From: Simplicispira lacusdiani
Lineage (GTDB): Bacteria > Pseudomonadota > Gammaproteobacteria > Burkholderiales > Burkholderiaceae_C
Assembly: GCF_003604195.1 (NCBI RefSeq)
Contig: NZ_QXGR01000005.1
Location: forward strand, 186,001-250,000
Direction: 5' to 3'
Length of the DNA: 64,000 nucleotides
Shown here: in pieces, positions 8,946 through 20,269 of the stretch
How positions within the stretch are numbered: the stretch's first letter is position 1
Layout of the letters: each line of letters begins with the position of its first letter
Made by a program: the position numbers and the translations under genes
Notes under the pieces: model-generated
Told to the model about the DNA's origin: nothing
Seen by the model: the letters and a program-made list of their open reading frames with translations, nothing else
Databases searched by the model: none

Positions 8946-10250
8946 TCACGCCTTGGCCTCCAGCAAATCCTGCCACTGGGTCGTGTACCCGGGCGACCGG
9001 CGCTCCTGCCGCATCGCCCAGGCCCTCCCATCGCCTGCCAGGCCAGCACCAGCCAACTGAAGGGTGTCGCGCCCATGGCGGCGGTTGACACCGTCGATGA
9101 CTTGCATCAACCGGGAGCGGCGCTCCGATGGGGGCGCCACCTCCAAGGCCAGCTCATGCTGCACTCCATCCGCTTGCGCCAGATCGAACAGCACCACGCC
9201 CGCACGGGCATAGCGAAACCCCGGCCGATAGATGGCCCGCAACCCGTCGTGCACGGCGCGCGCCATGGCTGCACTGTCGTCCGTGCGCTGCCGCAGGGGA
9301 ACCACCACGGAGCCGGAATACTGCCCCTCCTGACGGCGGAAAGGGCTGGTACGGATGAAGACCATCAAACGACCCGCCCGGCTCCCCTGGCGCCTGAGCT
9401 TTTCAGCGGCGCGGCTGGTGAAATCCGTCACCGCTTCCTGAAGATCACTTAACTCCGTGACCGGCCCGCCAAAACTGCGGGTACAGGCAATTTCACGCCG
9501 CGCCTGCGCTTCGTGCTCCAGGCCAGCACAGGCGATGCCCCGCAGTTCCTGGACCGTGTGCTCCAATGCCACGGACCAGCGGCGGCGCGCCAGGGCCGGA
9601 TCGAGCCGGCACAGGTCCAGCGCGCTATGGATACCCGCCGCATGCAACTGGGGCGCCAGGCGCCAGCCCACACCCCAAACATCGTTCACGGCGGTAGCGG
9701 CCAACAGGCTTTCCCGCGCCTGCGGCGCAACCGCGCCCAGATGGCAAATCTGGGCATGCGAGCCGGGATAGCTGCCGGGCTTGCGCTCGGCGGCCTTGGC
9801 GATATGGTTGGCCAGCTTGGCCAGCGTTCTGGTGGGACCAATACCGATGCATGTCGGCAGACCGACCCATTGCAGAAGACGATGACGCATCCTGCGGCTG
9901 CGGTCTTCCAGATCACCCCGGATGCCGGAGAGATCCACGAAGCACTCATCGATGGAATAGACCTCCTGGTGGTGACCCAGGCCGGCGGCCAGGGCCATCA
10001 TGCGGTCGGACATGTCGCCGTAGAGGGCGAAATTGGCACTCAGCGCCAGCAGCCCCGCTTCCTGCTCCAGATGCCTGATCTGGTACCAGGGGGCCCCCAT
10101 GCGGATACCCAGGGCCTTGGCCTCGTTGGACCGCGCGATGGCACAGCCATCGTTGTTGCTCAGCACCACCACGGGCCGGCCGCGCAGGCGGGGGTTGAAG
10201 ACACGCTCGCAGCTCACATAGAAGTTGTTGCCATCGATCAGCGCATACAT
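8946..10250 (-). CDS. umuC: DNA polymerase V catalytic subunit UmuC
   Basis: The 434-residue Y-family translesion polymerase is the catalytic part of Pol V with UmuD'. Metal ligands Asp6 in ALIDGNNF and Asp101-Glu102 in YSIDE are intact. The little-finger region and a C-terminal DUF4113 segment (LQLAGAGL to RRSPGYTT) are present. Where E. coli UmuC has the beta-clamp motif QLNLF, this protein has QHELAL, which lacks the terminal Phe. It starts three bases after umuD, with no room for its own promoter, so it belongs to the LexA-controlled operon. Confidence 0.95.
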   Translation of the reverse strand: MYALIDGNNFYVSCERVFNPRLRGRPVVVLSNNDGCAIARSNEAKALGIRMGAPWYQIRHLEQEAGLLALSANFALYGDMSDRMMALAAGLGHHQEVYSIDECFVDLSGIRGDLEDRSRRMRHRLLQWVGLPTCIGIGPTRTLAKLANHIAKAAERKPGSYPGSHAQICHLGAVAPQARESLLAATAVNDVWGVGWRLAPQLHAAGIHSALDLCRLDPALARRRWSVALEHTVQELRGIACAGLEHEAQARREIACTRSFGGPVTELSDLQEAVTDFTSRAAEKLRRQGSRAGRLMVFIRTSPFRRQEGQYSGSVVVPLRQRTDDSAAMARAVHDGLRAIYRPGFRYARAGVVLFDLAQADGVQHELALEVAPPSERRSRLMQVIDGVNRRHGRDTLQLAGAGLAGDGRAWAMRQERRSPGYTTQWQDLLEAKA

Positions 10251-10253
10251 GGC

Positions 10254-10697
10254 TCAGCAAGGAAACAACGTGAGCGCGGCCGTGACCACACCCCAGACTT
10301 CAAGGGCCTGGCCCTCGCCGGGATGGATGTCGGGGTAGGCTGGATGCGCGGCCACCAGATGCGCCCGTCCACCGCGCAAAGACAATCTCTTGCAGGTGAA
10401 TTCGCTGTCCACGATGGCCACCACGATGCTGCCGTGCCGGGGCTCCAGTGCCCGGTCCACCGAGATGATGTCGTTGTCGTGGATGCCCGCCCCCGTCATC
10501 GAGTCCCCCCGGACCCGCATGAAGAAGGTCGATTGCGGGTGTGCGCCCAGCAAGTCCATCAGATCGCAACGCCGCACCATGTGGTCTTCCGCCGCGGACG
10601 GAAACCCCGCTGGCACCCGTGCATCCAGCATCTGGAGCGTCGCGCCCGCCAGGCTGGAAGGCACCGGAGCGGAAAGATCGGGCAGGATAGGTCGCAT
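10254..10697 (-). CDS. umuD: SOS mutagenesis protein UmuD (self-cleaving protease subunit)
   Basis: The 147-residue S24-family protein cleaves itself in the presence of RecA filaments to give UmuD', the Pol V accessory subunit. The cleavage site is Ala30-Gly31 (PAGFPS), an A-G bond as in LexA, where E. coli UmuD has C-G. The catalytic Ser66 in GDSM and Lys103 in TCKRL form the dyad. I chose the ATG at 10697 because the LexA box lies directly upstream and the length matches E. coli UmuD (139). The next gene is umuC. Confidence 0.95.
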   Translation of the reverse strand: MRPILPDLSAPVPSSLAGATLQMLDARVPAGFPSAAEDHMVRRCDLMDLLGAHPQSTFFMRVRGDSMTGAGIHDNDIISVDRALEPRHGSIVVAIVDSEFTCKRLSLRGGRAHLVAAHPAYPDIHPGEGQALEVWGVVTAALTLFPC

Positions 10698-10702
10698 AAA
10701 AT

Positions 10703-10720
10703 ACTGTGATTTTTTACAGT
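10703..10720 (-). promoter_or_regulatory. LexA (SOS) box of umuDC
   Basis: The sequence contains CTGT, eight A/T-rich bases and ACAG at 10704-10719. This is a perfect match to the gammaproteobacterial-type LexA consensus CTGT-N8-ACAG, with matching T and A flanks. It lies six bases upstream of the umuD start, so bound LexA would cover the transcription start region and repress both genes until DNA damage. Confidence 0.93.
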
Positions 10721-10900
10721 ATATCGAAGATGCCATCACGGTGAAAGATCCCTTCGAACCTGTTACCGATCTTTTCATGGGGTGCGCAAGGCAACAAACC
10801 GCCACGATCCAGACGTCCGCCGGAGCCCGTGCTGGCGGCCTGGGCAAGGTGGGCAACGACGAGCGTGGCGGTTTGCTGCCATGCCGAGCCTGCGGCAGAC

Positions 10901-10934
10901 AAAAAAAAAGCCCCGGCCAGAGAAGGACGGGGCT
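10901..10934 (-). terminator. Rho-independent terminator of the small lipoprotein gene
   Basis: Read on the minus strand, AGCCCCG pairs with CGGGGCT and is followed by nine T. It lies 50 bases after the stop of the lipoprotein gene ending at 10984. Confidence 0.85.
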
Positions 10935-10983
10935 GGCTGCCTGCAAGCACGGGCCTCGCGGCCCTGCTTGGCGGACAGTGTGC

Positions 10984-11214
10984 TTACTTGGCGGCGGAAG
11001 CGTCGGCAGCGGGAGCTGCAGCAGCAGCGGAAGCGGCATCGGTAGCGGCGGCGGCAGCTTCAGAAGCAGGAGCTGCGGGGGCTGCGGGCTCAGCGGCAGG
11101 AGCGGGAGCTGCTGCGGGAGCGGGGGCGGGAGCAGGTGCCGGCTCTTCCTTCTTGCCACAGGCGGCCAGGGCAGCAGCAGCGATGAGGGAAGCGATGACG
11201 AGAGACTTGTTCAT
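10984..11214 (-). CDS. Small Ala/Pro-rich lipoprotein
   Basis: The 76-residue product has a lipoprotein signal peptide (MNKSLVIASLIAAAALAAC). The lipobox is LAAC, so the mature protein starts at Cys19 with GKKEEPAP. The rest is low-complexity Ala/Pro repeats with a few Glu, Asp and Ser; no fold is recognised. It probably serves as a flexible tethered tail in the periplasm. The chosen ATG has AAGGAAAA upstream, and upstream codons in the same frame look non-coding. It is monocistronic with its own terminator. Function is unknown; similar tiny lipoproteins are common in Comamonadaceae. Confidence 0.75.
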   Translation of the reverse strand: MNKSLVIASLIAAAALAACGKKEEPAPAPAPAPAAAPAPAAEPAAPAAPASEAAAAATDAASAAAAAPAADASAAK

Positions 11215-11450
11215 TTCAGGTTTTCCTTGAGGACGGTCAAAAAAACAAAAAATGCCACAACGTCCAGCCTCTTGCAGCCCGGCTCCGCTCTGGCAGAGAG
11301 TGCTCCGGTGGAGCACGTTTTCAACTCAGCCAAGGATTATATTGGTTATTCGTCAATACTGAATAACACCAAGCGCGGAGTCAAACCATGCGATGTTGCG
11401 CACAACTGACACCAAGCTGACCGCAGTCTGTCGCTTGTCTGACTTTCCCC
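11215..11450. other. Intergenic region with a small hairpin
   Basis: No gene is seen in these 236 bases. They contain the promoter region of the small lipoprotein gene and a 7-bp hairpin, GTGCTCC-GGT-GGAGCAC, at 11300-11316 followed by GTTTTC. The central part is AT-richer (TTATATTGGTTATTCG), as expected for a promoter. Confidence 0.5.
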
Positions 11451-11981
11451 TCAAAGCCCCAGCGTGGTCGAGGGGAATCCGGGAGTACTCTTGCTGCGCA
11501 ACCACTCATTGAGGGTTTCGCGCAACAGTACACGGCGCTCGGGTTCACCGCCCGTCACGCCGGTGCAGCGCTCTGGGTCCAGCCGCTGCAGCACCCAGCC
11601 CGGCGACCAGAGGACACTGGGAATGTCGAGCGGATCAGCTGCCGGGCTGACGCGGCAGGTCAGGATATGGTCCCAGGTGCCGCGCCAGCGCACCAGGCGC
11701 GCGTGGCGCCGGATGACCTCGTTGTAGGAGCCGGCCAGCATGGTGAGGCGCCGGCCACTGTGCGCCCACGCCTGCAGCGACTCCACCACGGCCCGCTCGC
11801 CCAGGGGCCAATCGTGAAAATCGGCATCGCTGAGCACGATCTCCCGCCAGCCTTCGCGAGCAGCCGTGGCCAGGGCATCGCGCACCAACTGCTGGAAGGC
11901 CTCGCGACCACTGAAACGGCCTTCGGGCAAAGGCGCCATGGCACCTTCGGACGGATCGGAATCGGGGCGCATGGTGGACAT
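11451..11981 (-). CDS. Conserved hypothetical protein
   Basis: The 176-residue protein has no family I can name. It is soluble, with no signal peptide or membrane segment. The visible order is an acidic N-terminus, a helical region (FQQLVRDALATAAREG), then a strand/loop pattern EIVLSDADFHDWPLGERAVV and a Trp/Arg-rich middle (RLVRWRGTWDHILTCR). The pattern of hydrophobic strands ending in Asp and His suggests an alpha/beta fold, perhaps PLD-like in layout, but no catalytic motif is convincing. A start three codons in is equally possible. It is divergent from the SlyD-like gene, 73 bases away. Confidence 0.7.
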   Translation of the reverse strand: MSTMRPDSDPSEGAMAPLPEGRFSGREAFQQLVRDALATAAREGWREIVLSDADFHDWPLGERAVVESLQAWAHSGRRLTMLAGSYNEVIRRHARLVRWRGTWDHILTCRVSPAADPLDIPSVLWSPGWVLQRLDPERCTGVTGGEPERRVLLRETLNEWLRSKSTPGFPSTTLGL

Positions 11982-12054
11982 CGGTCCCTCCCTGGATCAA
12001 GACGGAGAACAGGCTCCGGACATGTGCCTTTCGGCGAACTGCGACAATTCTCCT

Positions 12055-12579
12055 ATGGAAATCACCGAACAATGCGTGGTCGCGCTGACCTGGACGCTCA
12101 AGGACACCCTGGGCGAAGAACTTGATGTACTCGACGAACCGGTCGAGTTCCTGGTGGGCGGCGGCGATCTGCTGGCGCGCATCGAAGAAGCGCTGCAAGG
12201 CCATGGCGTGGGCGCCACCCTGTCCCTGCACCTGGAACCCGAAGACGCCTTTGGCGACTACCAAGAGCACCTGCTGTTCCTGGAGCCGCGCAACTTGTTC
12301 CCCGAGGAGCTGGAGGAAGGCATGACCTTCGAGGGCAGCGCCCTGCCCACCGGCTGCAACCCCGAGGCCCCGCGCGACGCTTTCTACACCGTCACCGAAA
12401 TCTACCCCGAGCATGTGGTGCTCGATGGCAACCATCCACTGGCCGGTATCGCCCTGCGCCTGCACCTGAAGGTGTGCGGCGTGCGCGAGGCCACCGTGGA
12501 CGAGGTCGGCCGTGGCACGGCCGGCACGGGCTTCTTCCGGGTCCAACCCCAGGCACCAGGCGGTTCGTCGCTGCACTGA
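12055..12579 (+). CDS. FKBP-type peptidyl-prolyl isomerase, SlyD-like
   Basis: The 174-residue protein resembles the SlyD branch of FKBPs: a small FKBP domain with an inserted chaperone flap (IF domain). Visible landmarks are LDEPVEFLVGGGDLL, the EPEDAFGDY turn that starts the flap, PRNLFPEELEEGMTF in the flap and NHPLAGIALRLHLKV closing the FKBP domain. SlyD proteins isomerise X-Pro bonds and hold unfolded chains. The His/Cys-rich nickel tail of E. coli SlyD is absent; the tail here is Gly/Pro/Ser. It is cytoplasmic and starts at the ATG that begins the conserved region. Confidence 0.88.
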   Translation: MEITEQCVVALTWTLKDTLGEELDVLDEPVEFLVGGGDLLARIEEALQGHGVGATLSLHLEPEDAFGDYQEHLLFLEPRNLFPEELEEGMTFEGSALPTGCNPEAPRDAFYTVTEIYPEHVVLDGNHPLAGIALRLHLKVCGVREATVDEVGRGTAGTGFFRVQPQAPGGSSLH

Positions 12580-12588
12580 GAACGCATC

Positions 12589-12647
12589 TTTACGATCTCC
12601 CAGAGGCCGCACAGCGGCCTTTGCGGGATGGAATGCAAGATCGTAAA
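12589..12647. repeat. Inverted repeat enclosing a GC hairpin (possible bidirectional terminator)
   Basis: A perfect 10-bp inverted repeat, TTTACGATCT at 12589-12598 and AGATCGTAAA at 12638-12647, encloses an inner hairpin AGGCCGC-ACA-GCGGCCT at 12604-12620 followed by TTG. It lies between the convergent SlyD-like and glycine-zipper genes, which fits a two-way terminator. Confidence 0.55.
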
Positions 12648-12672
12648 CACCTTCTGAGCACCACCATCCCAG

Positions 12673-13179
12673 TCAATAGCGCGAGATCTGGCCGTTGTAG
12701 AGACGCACGCGGTCACCCACGCGCAGATCCCCCACCGAGCCGACGTCATAGGCCCGGTGGCCGCCCCTGTCGAGCCGAATGGAGATGCGGTAGAGCGTGC
12801 CATGGCCACCGCTGTTGCGCTCTTCGATGGCATTGCCGGCCACGGCGCCTCCCACCACGCCCACGGCCGTGGCGGCAGCCCGGCCGCTGCCCTTGCCGAC
12901 CTGGTTGCCCAGCACACCGCCCACCACGGCACCCAGCACGGCGCCCGCGCCCGTGGTCTGGCCACGCGGGGATGTCTGCAGGAGTTCGATATGGGTCACC
13001 TGCCCGTACTCGGTGCCCACAGGGGCCTGCGCCGGGTAGGCGGCGCCCTGAGGATAGCCGGACGAATAGGCGGGATAGGCGGGCGGGGGCGGGCGATGGG
13101 GCGCGCAGGCCGTCGACACGACAGCCAGGACAACACCGCCAACGAGCATGGCGGTCCGGGAAAGGTTCGATGTACGCAC
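12673..13179 (-). CDS. Glycine-zipper 2TM-domain lipoprotein (SlyB-like)
   Basis: The 168-residue protein has a signal peptide with lipobox STAC (Cys25), a Pro/Tyr-rich linker (about 26-55), and a glycine-zipper segment with two hydrophobic Gly/Ala stretches (AGAVLGAVVGGVLGNQVG and AAATAVGVVGGAVAGNAI). A basic C-terminal domain ends in QISRY. This is the layout of SlyB/Pcp-type outer-membrane lipoproteins, thought to help envelope stability. It is monocistronic, with a start behind GAGGAAG. Confidence 0.88.
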   Translation of the reverse strand: MRTSNLSRTAMLVGGVVLAVVSTACAPHRPPPPAYPAYSSGYPQGAAYPAQAPVGTEYGQVTHIELLQTSPRGQTTGAGAVLGAVVGGVLGNQVGKGSGRAAATAVGVVGGAVAGNAIEERNSGGHGTLYRISIRLDRGGHRAYDVGSVGDLRVGDRVRLYNGQISRY

Positions 13180-13310
13180 GGGGTCTTCCTCACGTCAATG
13201 GATGTTCGTGGGATTGCAGCACGCCGGATGGGTTCCGGGCTGCCGGGCAAGGGCCGCACCCCGGGCCGGACAGCGGCGCGCGCGCTCGTAGGCAAACGCC
13301 TACGCGGGGA

Positions 13311-13760
13311 TCAGGCCTTGCCCGTGGAACCGTAACCCCCTTCGCCACGCTCGCTGGCGGCGGCAAATTCGCTGACCACGTTGAACCGCGCCTGCACCAC
13401 CGGCACGATGACCAGTTGCGCCAACCGCTCCATGGGCTGGAGCGTGAAGGCCTGGGGACTGCGGTTCCAGGCGCTGACCATGAGCTGACCCTGGTAGTCG
13501 CTGTCGATCAGCCCCACCAGGTTGCCCAGCACGATGCCATGCTTGTGGCCCAGGCCCGAACGCGGCAGGATGAGCGCGGCGTAGCCGGGGTCGCACAGGT
13601 GAATGGCGATGCCCGTGGGCACCAGTTGCCATGCGTTGGGTTCGAGGGTGAGCGGCGCATCCAGGCAGGCCCGCAAGTCGAGCCCGGCGCTGCCGGGCGT
13701 GGCGTAGGCGGGCAACTGGTCCGCCATGCGCGGGTCGAGAATCTTGACGTCGATGTTCAC
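13311..13760 (-). CDS. dut: dUTP diphosphatase
   Basis: The 149-residue dUTPase converts dUTP to dUMP, keeping uracil out of DNA and supplying dTMP synthesis. All five motifs are present: GSAGLDLRA (23-31), [10 protein letters not shown] (66-75), GLIDSDYQG (83-91), RLAQLVI (112-118) and the C-terminal Gly-rich arm GEGGYGSTG (139-147). It should form the usual trimer. The start is GTG and overlaps the stop of the preceding gene as GTGA, so translation is probably coupled. It is third in the coaBC operon. Confidence 0.96.
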   Translation of the reverse strand: MNIDVKILDPRMADQLPAYATPGSAGLDLRACLDAPLTLEPNAWQLVPTGIAIHLCDPGYAALILPRSGLGHKHGIVLGNLVGLIDSDYQGQLMVSAWNRSPQAFTLQPMERLAQLVIVPVVQARFNVVSEFAAASERGEGGYGSTGKA

Positions 13761-14224
13761 TTCTTGTTTCCTGTGTCGCGCTGCTGCGCGAGTTGACGCA
13801 GCCGCTCCTGCAACTGCGCGATATTCATCGGAACCCGGGTACCGCCGGGGGCTTCCATGCCGGACACCACCGCGACCACCCGGCCCAGCCCCCACCACAG
13901 GAACCCCATGAACAGCAGTCCCGGCAACGAACCCTTGCCCAGCACAAGGAAGGCCGCTCCGTGCGCCAGCGTGAGCACCAACAGCACCGCGCGCGCGATC
14001 TGCAGCACACCCGCCAAGGGCGCAAGCACCTGCGCCAGATCCGGTGGCTGGCCCGTCTCGCCGCCCATCGCCGGACGACGCGCCACCGCCTTGCGCTCCT
14101 GGGGTTGCGGCTGCTGGCGCACCGACGGCCGGGAAGCGGCCGAGCCCGCGGACAGCCGCTCCACATAGCGCACGAAATCGCCGTCGGGCGGCGTATCCCA
14201 TTCGGGCCGGATCGGACTGGGCAT
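13757..14224 (-). CDS. Hypothetical membrane protein between coaBC and dut
   Basis: The 155-residue protein has a soluble, Gln/Pro-rich first half, two adjacent hydrophobic segments (about residues 70-95 and 98-122) and a polar C-terminus ending in a short helix with Gln/Arg. No known family is recognised. It lies 29 bases after coaBC and overlaps dut by four bases (GTGA). Coupling to dut suggests co-expression but not a shared reaction. The start codon fits the conserved-looking [17 protein letters not shown] opening. Confidence 0.8.
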   Translation of the reverse strand: MPSPIRPEWDTPPDGDFVRYVERLSAGSAASRPSVRQQPQPQERKAVARRPAMGGETGQPPDLAQVLAPLAGVLQIARAVLLVLTLAHGAAFLVLGKGSLPGLLFMGFLWWGLGRVVAVVSGMEAPGGTRVPMNIAQLQERLRQLAQQRDTGNKK

Positions 14225-14253
14225 GGCGGTACTCCTGGGTGGGAGGGCGAAGG

Positions 14254-15477
14254 TCAGGCGTGACGTCCTGGCAGCCGCGTGGCGATCTCCGCCACGAGCT
14301 GGCGTGCCAGCGTGCGCTTGGAAGCGCGCGGCAGCTCACGGTGGCCGGTGGCATCCACCAGCAGCAGGGCATTGTCGTCCTGGCCGAACGTGGCCGGGCC
14401 GATGTTGCCCACCAGCAGCGGCACGCCCTTGCGTTCGCGCTTGGCGCTGGCGTGCGCCAGCAGGTCGTGGCTCTCGGCCGCGAAACCCACGCAGAACAGG
14501 CTGCCGGCACGGGCGCGCGGCGACTGCGCCACGGTGGCCAGGATGTCCGGGTTCTCCACGAAGCCCAGCACGGGCGTCTGGCCCGAGCCGTCCTTCTTGA
14601 TCTTCTGGTCGGCCTGCGTGGCCGGGCGCCAATCTGCCACCGCTGCGGTTGCTATGAAAACAGTAGCTTGCTGCGCCCGTGGTTCGGCCGCCGCGAGCAT
14701 TTCCTGTGCAGAGCGCACGTTGATGCGCTGCACGCCACGCGGCGTGGGCAGGTGGACGGGGCCGGCCACCAGCGTGACCTCGGCGCCTGCCTCACGGGCC
14801 GCGCGCGCGATGGCGAAGCCCATCTTGCCGCTGGAATGGTTGGTGATGCCGCGCACCGGGTCGATGGATTCGAACGTGGGCCCCGCCGTGACCAGCACCT
14901 TCTGCCCCGCCAGCAGCTTGGGCGTGAAGAAGGCGATCACCTCCTCCAGCAATTCCGCCGGTTCGAGCATGCGGCCATCGCCGGTCTCGCCGCAGGCCTG
15001 GTCGCCGTTGCCCACGGCCAGCACCGTGGCGCCATCCTGCGCCACCTGGGCCAGGTTGCGCTGCGTGGCCGGGTGCGCCCACATCTCGCGGTTCATGGCC
15101 GGGGCCAGCAGCAGCGGCACGCGCTCCTGCGGGCGCGCCAGGCACAACAGGCTCAGCAGTTCGTCGGCCCGGCCCTGGGCCAGGCGGGCGACGAAATCGG
15201 CGCTGCACGGCGCGATGAGGATGGCATCGGCCTCGCGCGAGAGGTTGATGTGCGGCATGTTGTTGGCCTCGCGCGCATCCCACTGCGAGCCGTACACCGG
15301 CCGGTTCGACAACGCCTGCATGGTCACGGGCGTGATGAACTGGGCGGCCGCCTCGGTCATCACCACCTGCACGGTGGCGCCCTCCTTGATGAGCGCGCGG
15401 CACAGTTCCGCCGATTTGTAGCAGGCCACGCCTCCGCTGAGGCCCAGGACGATGTGTTTGCCGGCAAGCTCTTTCAT
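14254..15477 (-). CDS. coaBC: Bifunctional phosphopantothenoylcysteine decarboxylase/synthetase
   Basis: The 407-residue fusion of CoaC and CoaB catalyses two successive steps of coenzyme A synthesis. The CoaC half shows [11 protein letters not shown], active-site His76 in PHINLSR, PAMN at 126-129 and the flexible flap with Cys162 in [10 protein letters not shown]. The CoaB half starts with [18 protein letters not shown] and contains the Lys-rich QKIKKDG near the active site. I chose MKELAGKH as the start; an ATG three codons earlier is possible. Residues about 265-277 ([10 protein letters not shown]) use AT-rich codons and match one arm of dispersed repeat A. It heads the operon with the membrane protein and dut. 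Confidence 0.96.
   Translation of the reverse strand: MKELAGKHIVLGLSGGVACYKSAELCRALIKEGATVQVVMTEAAAQFITPVTMQALSNRPVYGSQWDAREANNMPHINLSREADAILIAPCSADFVARLAQGRADELLSLLCLARPQERVPLLLAPAMNREMWAHPATQRNLAQVAQDGATVLAVGNGDQACGETGDGRMLEPAELLEEVIAFFTPKLLAGQKVLVTAGPTFESIDPVRGITNHSSGKMGFAIARAAREAGAEVTLVAGPVHLPTPRGVQRINVRSAQEMLAAAEPRAQQATVFIATAAVADWRPATQADQKIKKDGSGQTPVLGFVENPDILATVAQSPRARAGSLFCVGFAAESHDLLAHASAKRERKGVPLLVGNIGPATFGQDDNALLLVDATGHRELPRASKRTLARQLVAEIATRLPGRHA
14647..14684 (+). repeat. Dispersed repeat A, partial copy inside coaBC (in frame)
   Basis: GTTGCTATGAAAACAGTAGC followed by TTGCTGCGCCC resembles the left arm of the copy at 29056 (TTGCTATT...AATAGCTTGCGGCGC). The gene reads it antisense as CAA GCT ACT GTT TTC ATA GCA, the same frame as the other antisense coding copies. 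It falls at a conserved strand of CoaB, so part of the similarity could be coding constraint. Confidence 0.5.
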
Positions 15478-15573
15478 GGGCCGCAATTTAGCAGACGGGA
15501 CACCCCCGCGCGGCGGGCCGGCGATGCCGGGATGGGGGACGCCCTCTATAATTGCAATTTCCCACCACCTTAA

Positions 15574-17235
<1,662 letters not shown>

Positions 17236-17246
17236 GGAGACCCGCC

Positions 17247-18104
17247 ATGAAACTCTGCGGATTCGACGTCGGCCTTGACCAGCGCTTCTTCCTGATCGCT
17301 GGGACCTGCTCCATCGAAGGCCTGCAGATGTCTCTGGACGTCGCCGGCCAGCTCAAGGAAACCTGCACGGCGCTGGGCGTGCCCCTGATCTACAAGGGCT
17401 CGTTCGACAAGGCCAACCGGTCTTCGGGCACCAGCCAGCGCGGCGTGGGGCTGGACGCAGGGCTGAAGATCCTCGATGAAGTGCGCCGCCAGCTGCAGCT
17501 GCCCATCCTGACCGATGTGCACGAAGCCGCCCAGGTGGCCGAGGTGGCCAGCGTGGTGGACGTGCTGCAGACTCCGGCCTTCCTGTGCCGCCAGACCGAC
17601 TTCATCCGCGCCGTGGCGCAGTCCGGCAAGCCGGTGAACATCAAGAAGGGCCAGTTCCTCGCGCCCTGGGACATGAAGAACGTCATCGACAAGGCCCGCG
17701 CCGCCGCGCGCGAAGTGGGCCTGTCCGAGGACCGCTTCCTGGCCTGCGAGCGCGGCGTGAGTTTTGGCTACAACAACCTCGTGGCCGACATGACCAGCCT
17801 GGCCGAGATGCGCAACTCCGGCGCGCCCGTGGTGTTCGATGTGACCCACTCGGTGCAGAAGCCCGGCGGCCTGGGTGCCGTGAGCGGCGGCGCGCGCGAC
17901 ATGGTGCCGGTGCTGGCCCGTGCCGGCGTGGCCGTCGGCGTGGCGGGCCTGTTCATGGAAACGCACCCCAAGCCCGCCGAGGCCTGGTCGGACGGGCCCA
18001 ACGCCGTGCCACTCAAGCACATGCGGGCCTTGCTCGAAACCCTGGTGGCGCTCGACGACGTCACCAAGAAGAACGGTTTTCTCGAAAACAACTTTGGAGC
18101 CTGA
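17247..18104 (+). CDS. kdsA: 3-deoxy-8-phosphooctulonate (KDO-8-P) synthase
   Basis: The 285-residue aldolase joins phosphoenolpyruvate and arabinose-5-phosphate to make KDO-8-phosphate for the lipopolysaccharide core. Signature segments are [30 protein letters not shown] and [12 protein letters not shown]. At the N-terminus the motif is IAGTCSIEG with Cys21. E. coli-type metal-independent enzymes carry Asn here, while Cys marks the metal-dependent group, so this enzyme probably needs a divalent metal. The start follows AAGGAGA. It sits between pyrG and a DUF1330 gene, four bases before the latter. Confidence 0.96.
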   Translation: MKLCGFDVGLDQRFFLIAGTCSIEGLQMSLDVAGQLKETCTALGVPLIYKGSFDKANRSSGTSQRGVGLDAGLKILDEVRRQLQLPILTDVHEAAQVAEVASVVDVLQTPAFLCRQTDFIRAVAQSGKPVNIKKGQFLAPWDMKNVIDKARAAAREVGLSEDRFLACERGVSFGYNNLVADMTSLAEMRNSGAPVVFDVTHSVQKPGGLGAVSGGARDMVPVLARAGVAVGVAGLFMETHPKPAEAWSDGPNAVPLKHMRALLETLVALDDVTKKNGFLENNFGA

Positions 18105-18108
18105 GAAC

Positions 18109-18399
18109 ATGCCCAGTGGCTACGTCATCGCCAACGTGCGCGTCACCAACCCCGCGCAGTACGAGGAATACAAGAAGTGGTCCACCGCGGCCTTCCAGGC
18201 CCACAACGCCGAGATCTGCGTGCGCGGCGGGCAGGTGGAGGTGATGGAGGGTGACTGGACGCCCGAGCGCCTGGTGATCGCCAAGTTTCCCAGCTTCGAG
18301 GCCGCCAAGGCCTTCTACCATTCGCCCGAGTACGGCAAGGCCCGCGCGGCGCGCGAAGGCGCGGCCATCATGCGCCTGGTCTGCGTCGAAGGCCTTTGA
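18109..18399 (+). CDS. DUF1330 domain protein
   Basis: The 96-residue dimeric alpha-beta barrel (ferredoxin-like) protein belongs to the DUF1330 family. Family marks are the opening GYVIANVRVTNPAQYEEY, the strand VEVMEGDW, and FPSFEAAKAFYHSPEY. These small proteins are related to EthD and antibiotic-monooxygenase folds, but no reaction is established for this group. It starts four bases after kdsA, so it is co-transcribed with pyrG-kdsA; the functional link is unknown. Confidence 0.9.
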   Translation: MPSGYVIANVRVTNPAQYEEYKKWSTAAFQAHNAEICVRGGQVEVMEGDWTPERLVIAKFPSFEAAKAFYHSPEYGKARAAREGAAIMRLVCVEGL

Positions 18400-18406
18400 T
18401 ACTCCC

Positions 18407-19770
<1,364 letters not shown>

Positions 19771-19867
19771 ACACGCCGTGCGCCGCACCATGCCCCGCCC
19801 CGCCCCACGGCTCGCCGCGGGGGGCTGCCGCCCTGCGGCGGCGTGGCTGCGGGCACGGTCCTAGACC

Positions 19868-20146
19868 ATGGGACTGCGCCTCATCCCCGTCGTGCTGCTG
19901 GCCTTGCTGGTGGCCCTGCATGTCCAGCTCTGGTCCGGCCGGGGCAGCGTGCCGCGCGTCAAGGCCATGCAGAGCCAGCTCGACGCGCAGAAGGCCGCCA
20001 ATGCCCAGGCCAGCCAGGCCAATGAGCGCCTGGCCTCCGAGGTGCACGACCTGAAGGAAGGCCTGGACATGGTCGAGGAGAAGGCCCGCAGCGAGCTGGG
20101 CATGGTCAAGCCGGGCGAGATCTACGTGCAGTTCACCCAGAAATAG
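19868..20146 (+). CDS. ftsB: Cell division protein FtsB
   Basis: The 92-residue bitopic protein has one N-terminal membrane helix (LIPVVLLALLVALHVQLW) followed by a coiled coil (about 30-75) rich in Ala, Gln and Glu, and a short C-terminal YVQF tail. FtsB forms the FtsQ-FtsB-FtsL complex that activates septal cell-wall synthesis. Size, topology and position directly after eno fit FtsB. A GC-rich repeat begins immediately after its stop codon. Confidence 0.93.
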   Translation: MGLRLIPVVLLALLVALHVQLWSGRGSVPRVKAMQSQLDAQKAANAQASQANERLASEVHDLKEGLDMVEEKARSELGMVKPGEIYVQFTQK

Positions 20147-20262
20147 GGGGCATCCCCCTGAGCGGCAACGCCGCTTCCCCCTTCTCTCGGCTTCGCCGGG
20201 AAGGGGGACGCCACCAGCGCGGCGGGGCGGCCCTTGCGCGGTGGCTGCTGGCCTGGGCCGCG
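20147..20262 (-). repeat. Dispersed repeat B, copy after ftsB
   Basis: A GC-rich segment of about 115 bases contains the inverted pair TTCCCCCTTCTC and GAAGGGGGACGCC. Its reverse complement matches 32220-32333 along its whole length: GGCCAGC.GCCACCG, GCAAGGGCCG, GGCGTCCCCCTTCC, GAGAAGGGGGAA and CAGGGGG appear in the same order and spacing. It lies between convergent ftsB and hslO. Confidence 0.85.
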
Positions 20263-20269
20263 CGCTGTG

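Noticed and set aside
8783..10697. tRNA-Thr next to umuDC as an integrated element using the tRNA as attachment site
   Set aside because: No second copy of the tRNA 3' end is found in the window, no integrase is nearby and base composition is normal.
19785..19865. GC-rich palindromic stretch between eno and ftsB as a third repeat family
   Set aside because: It has small palindromes but no convincing second copy in the window, so no family can be claimed.
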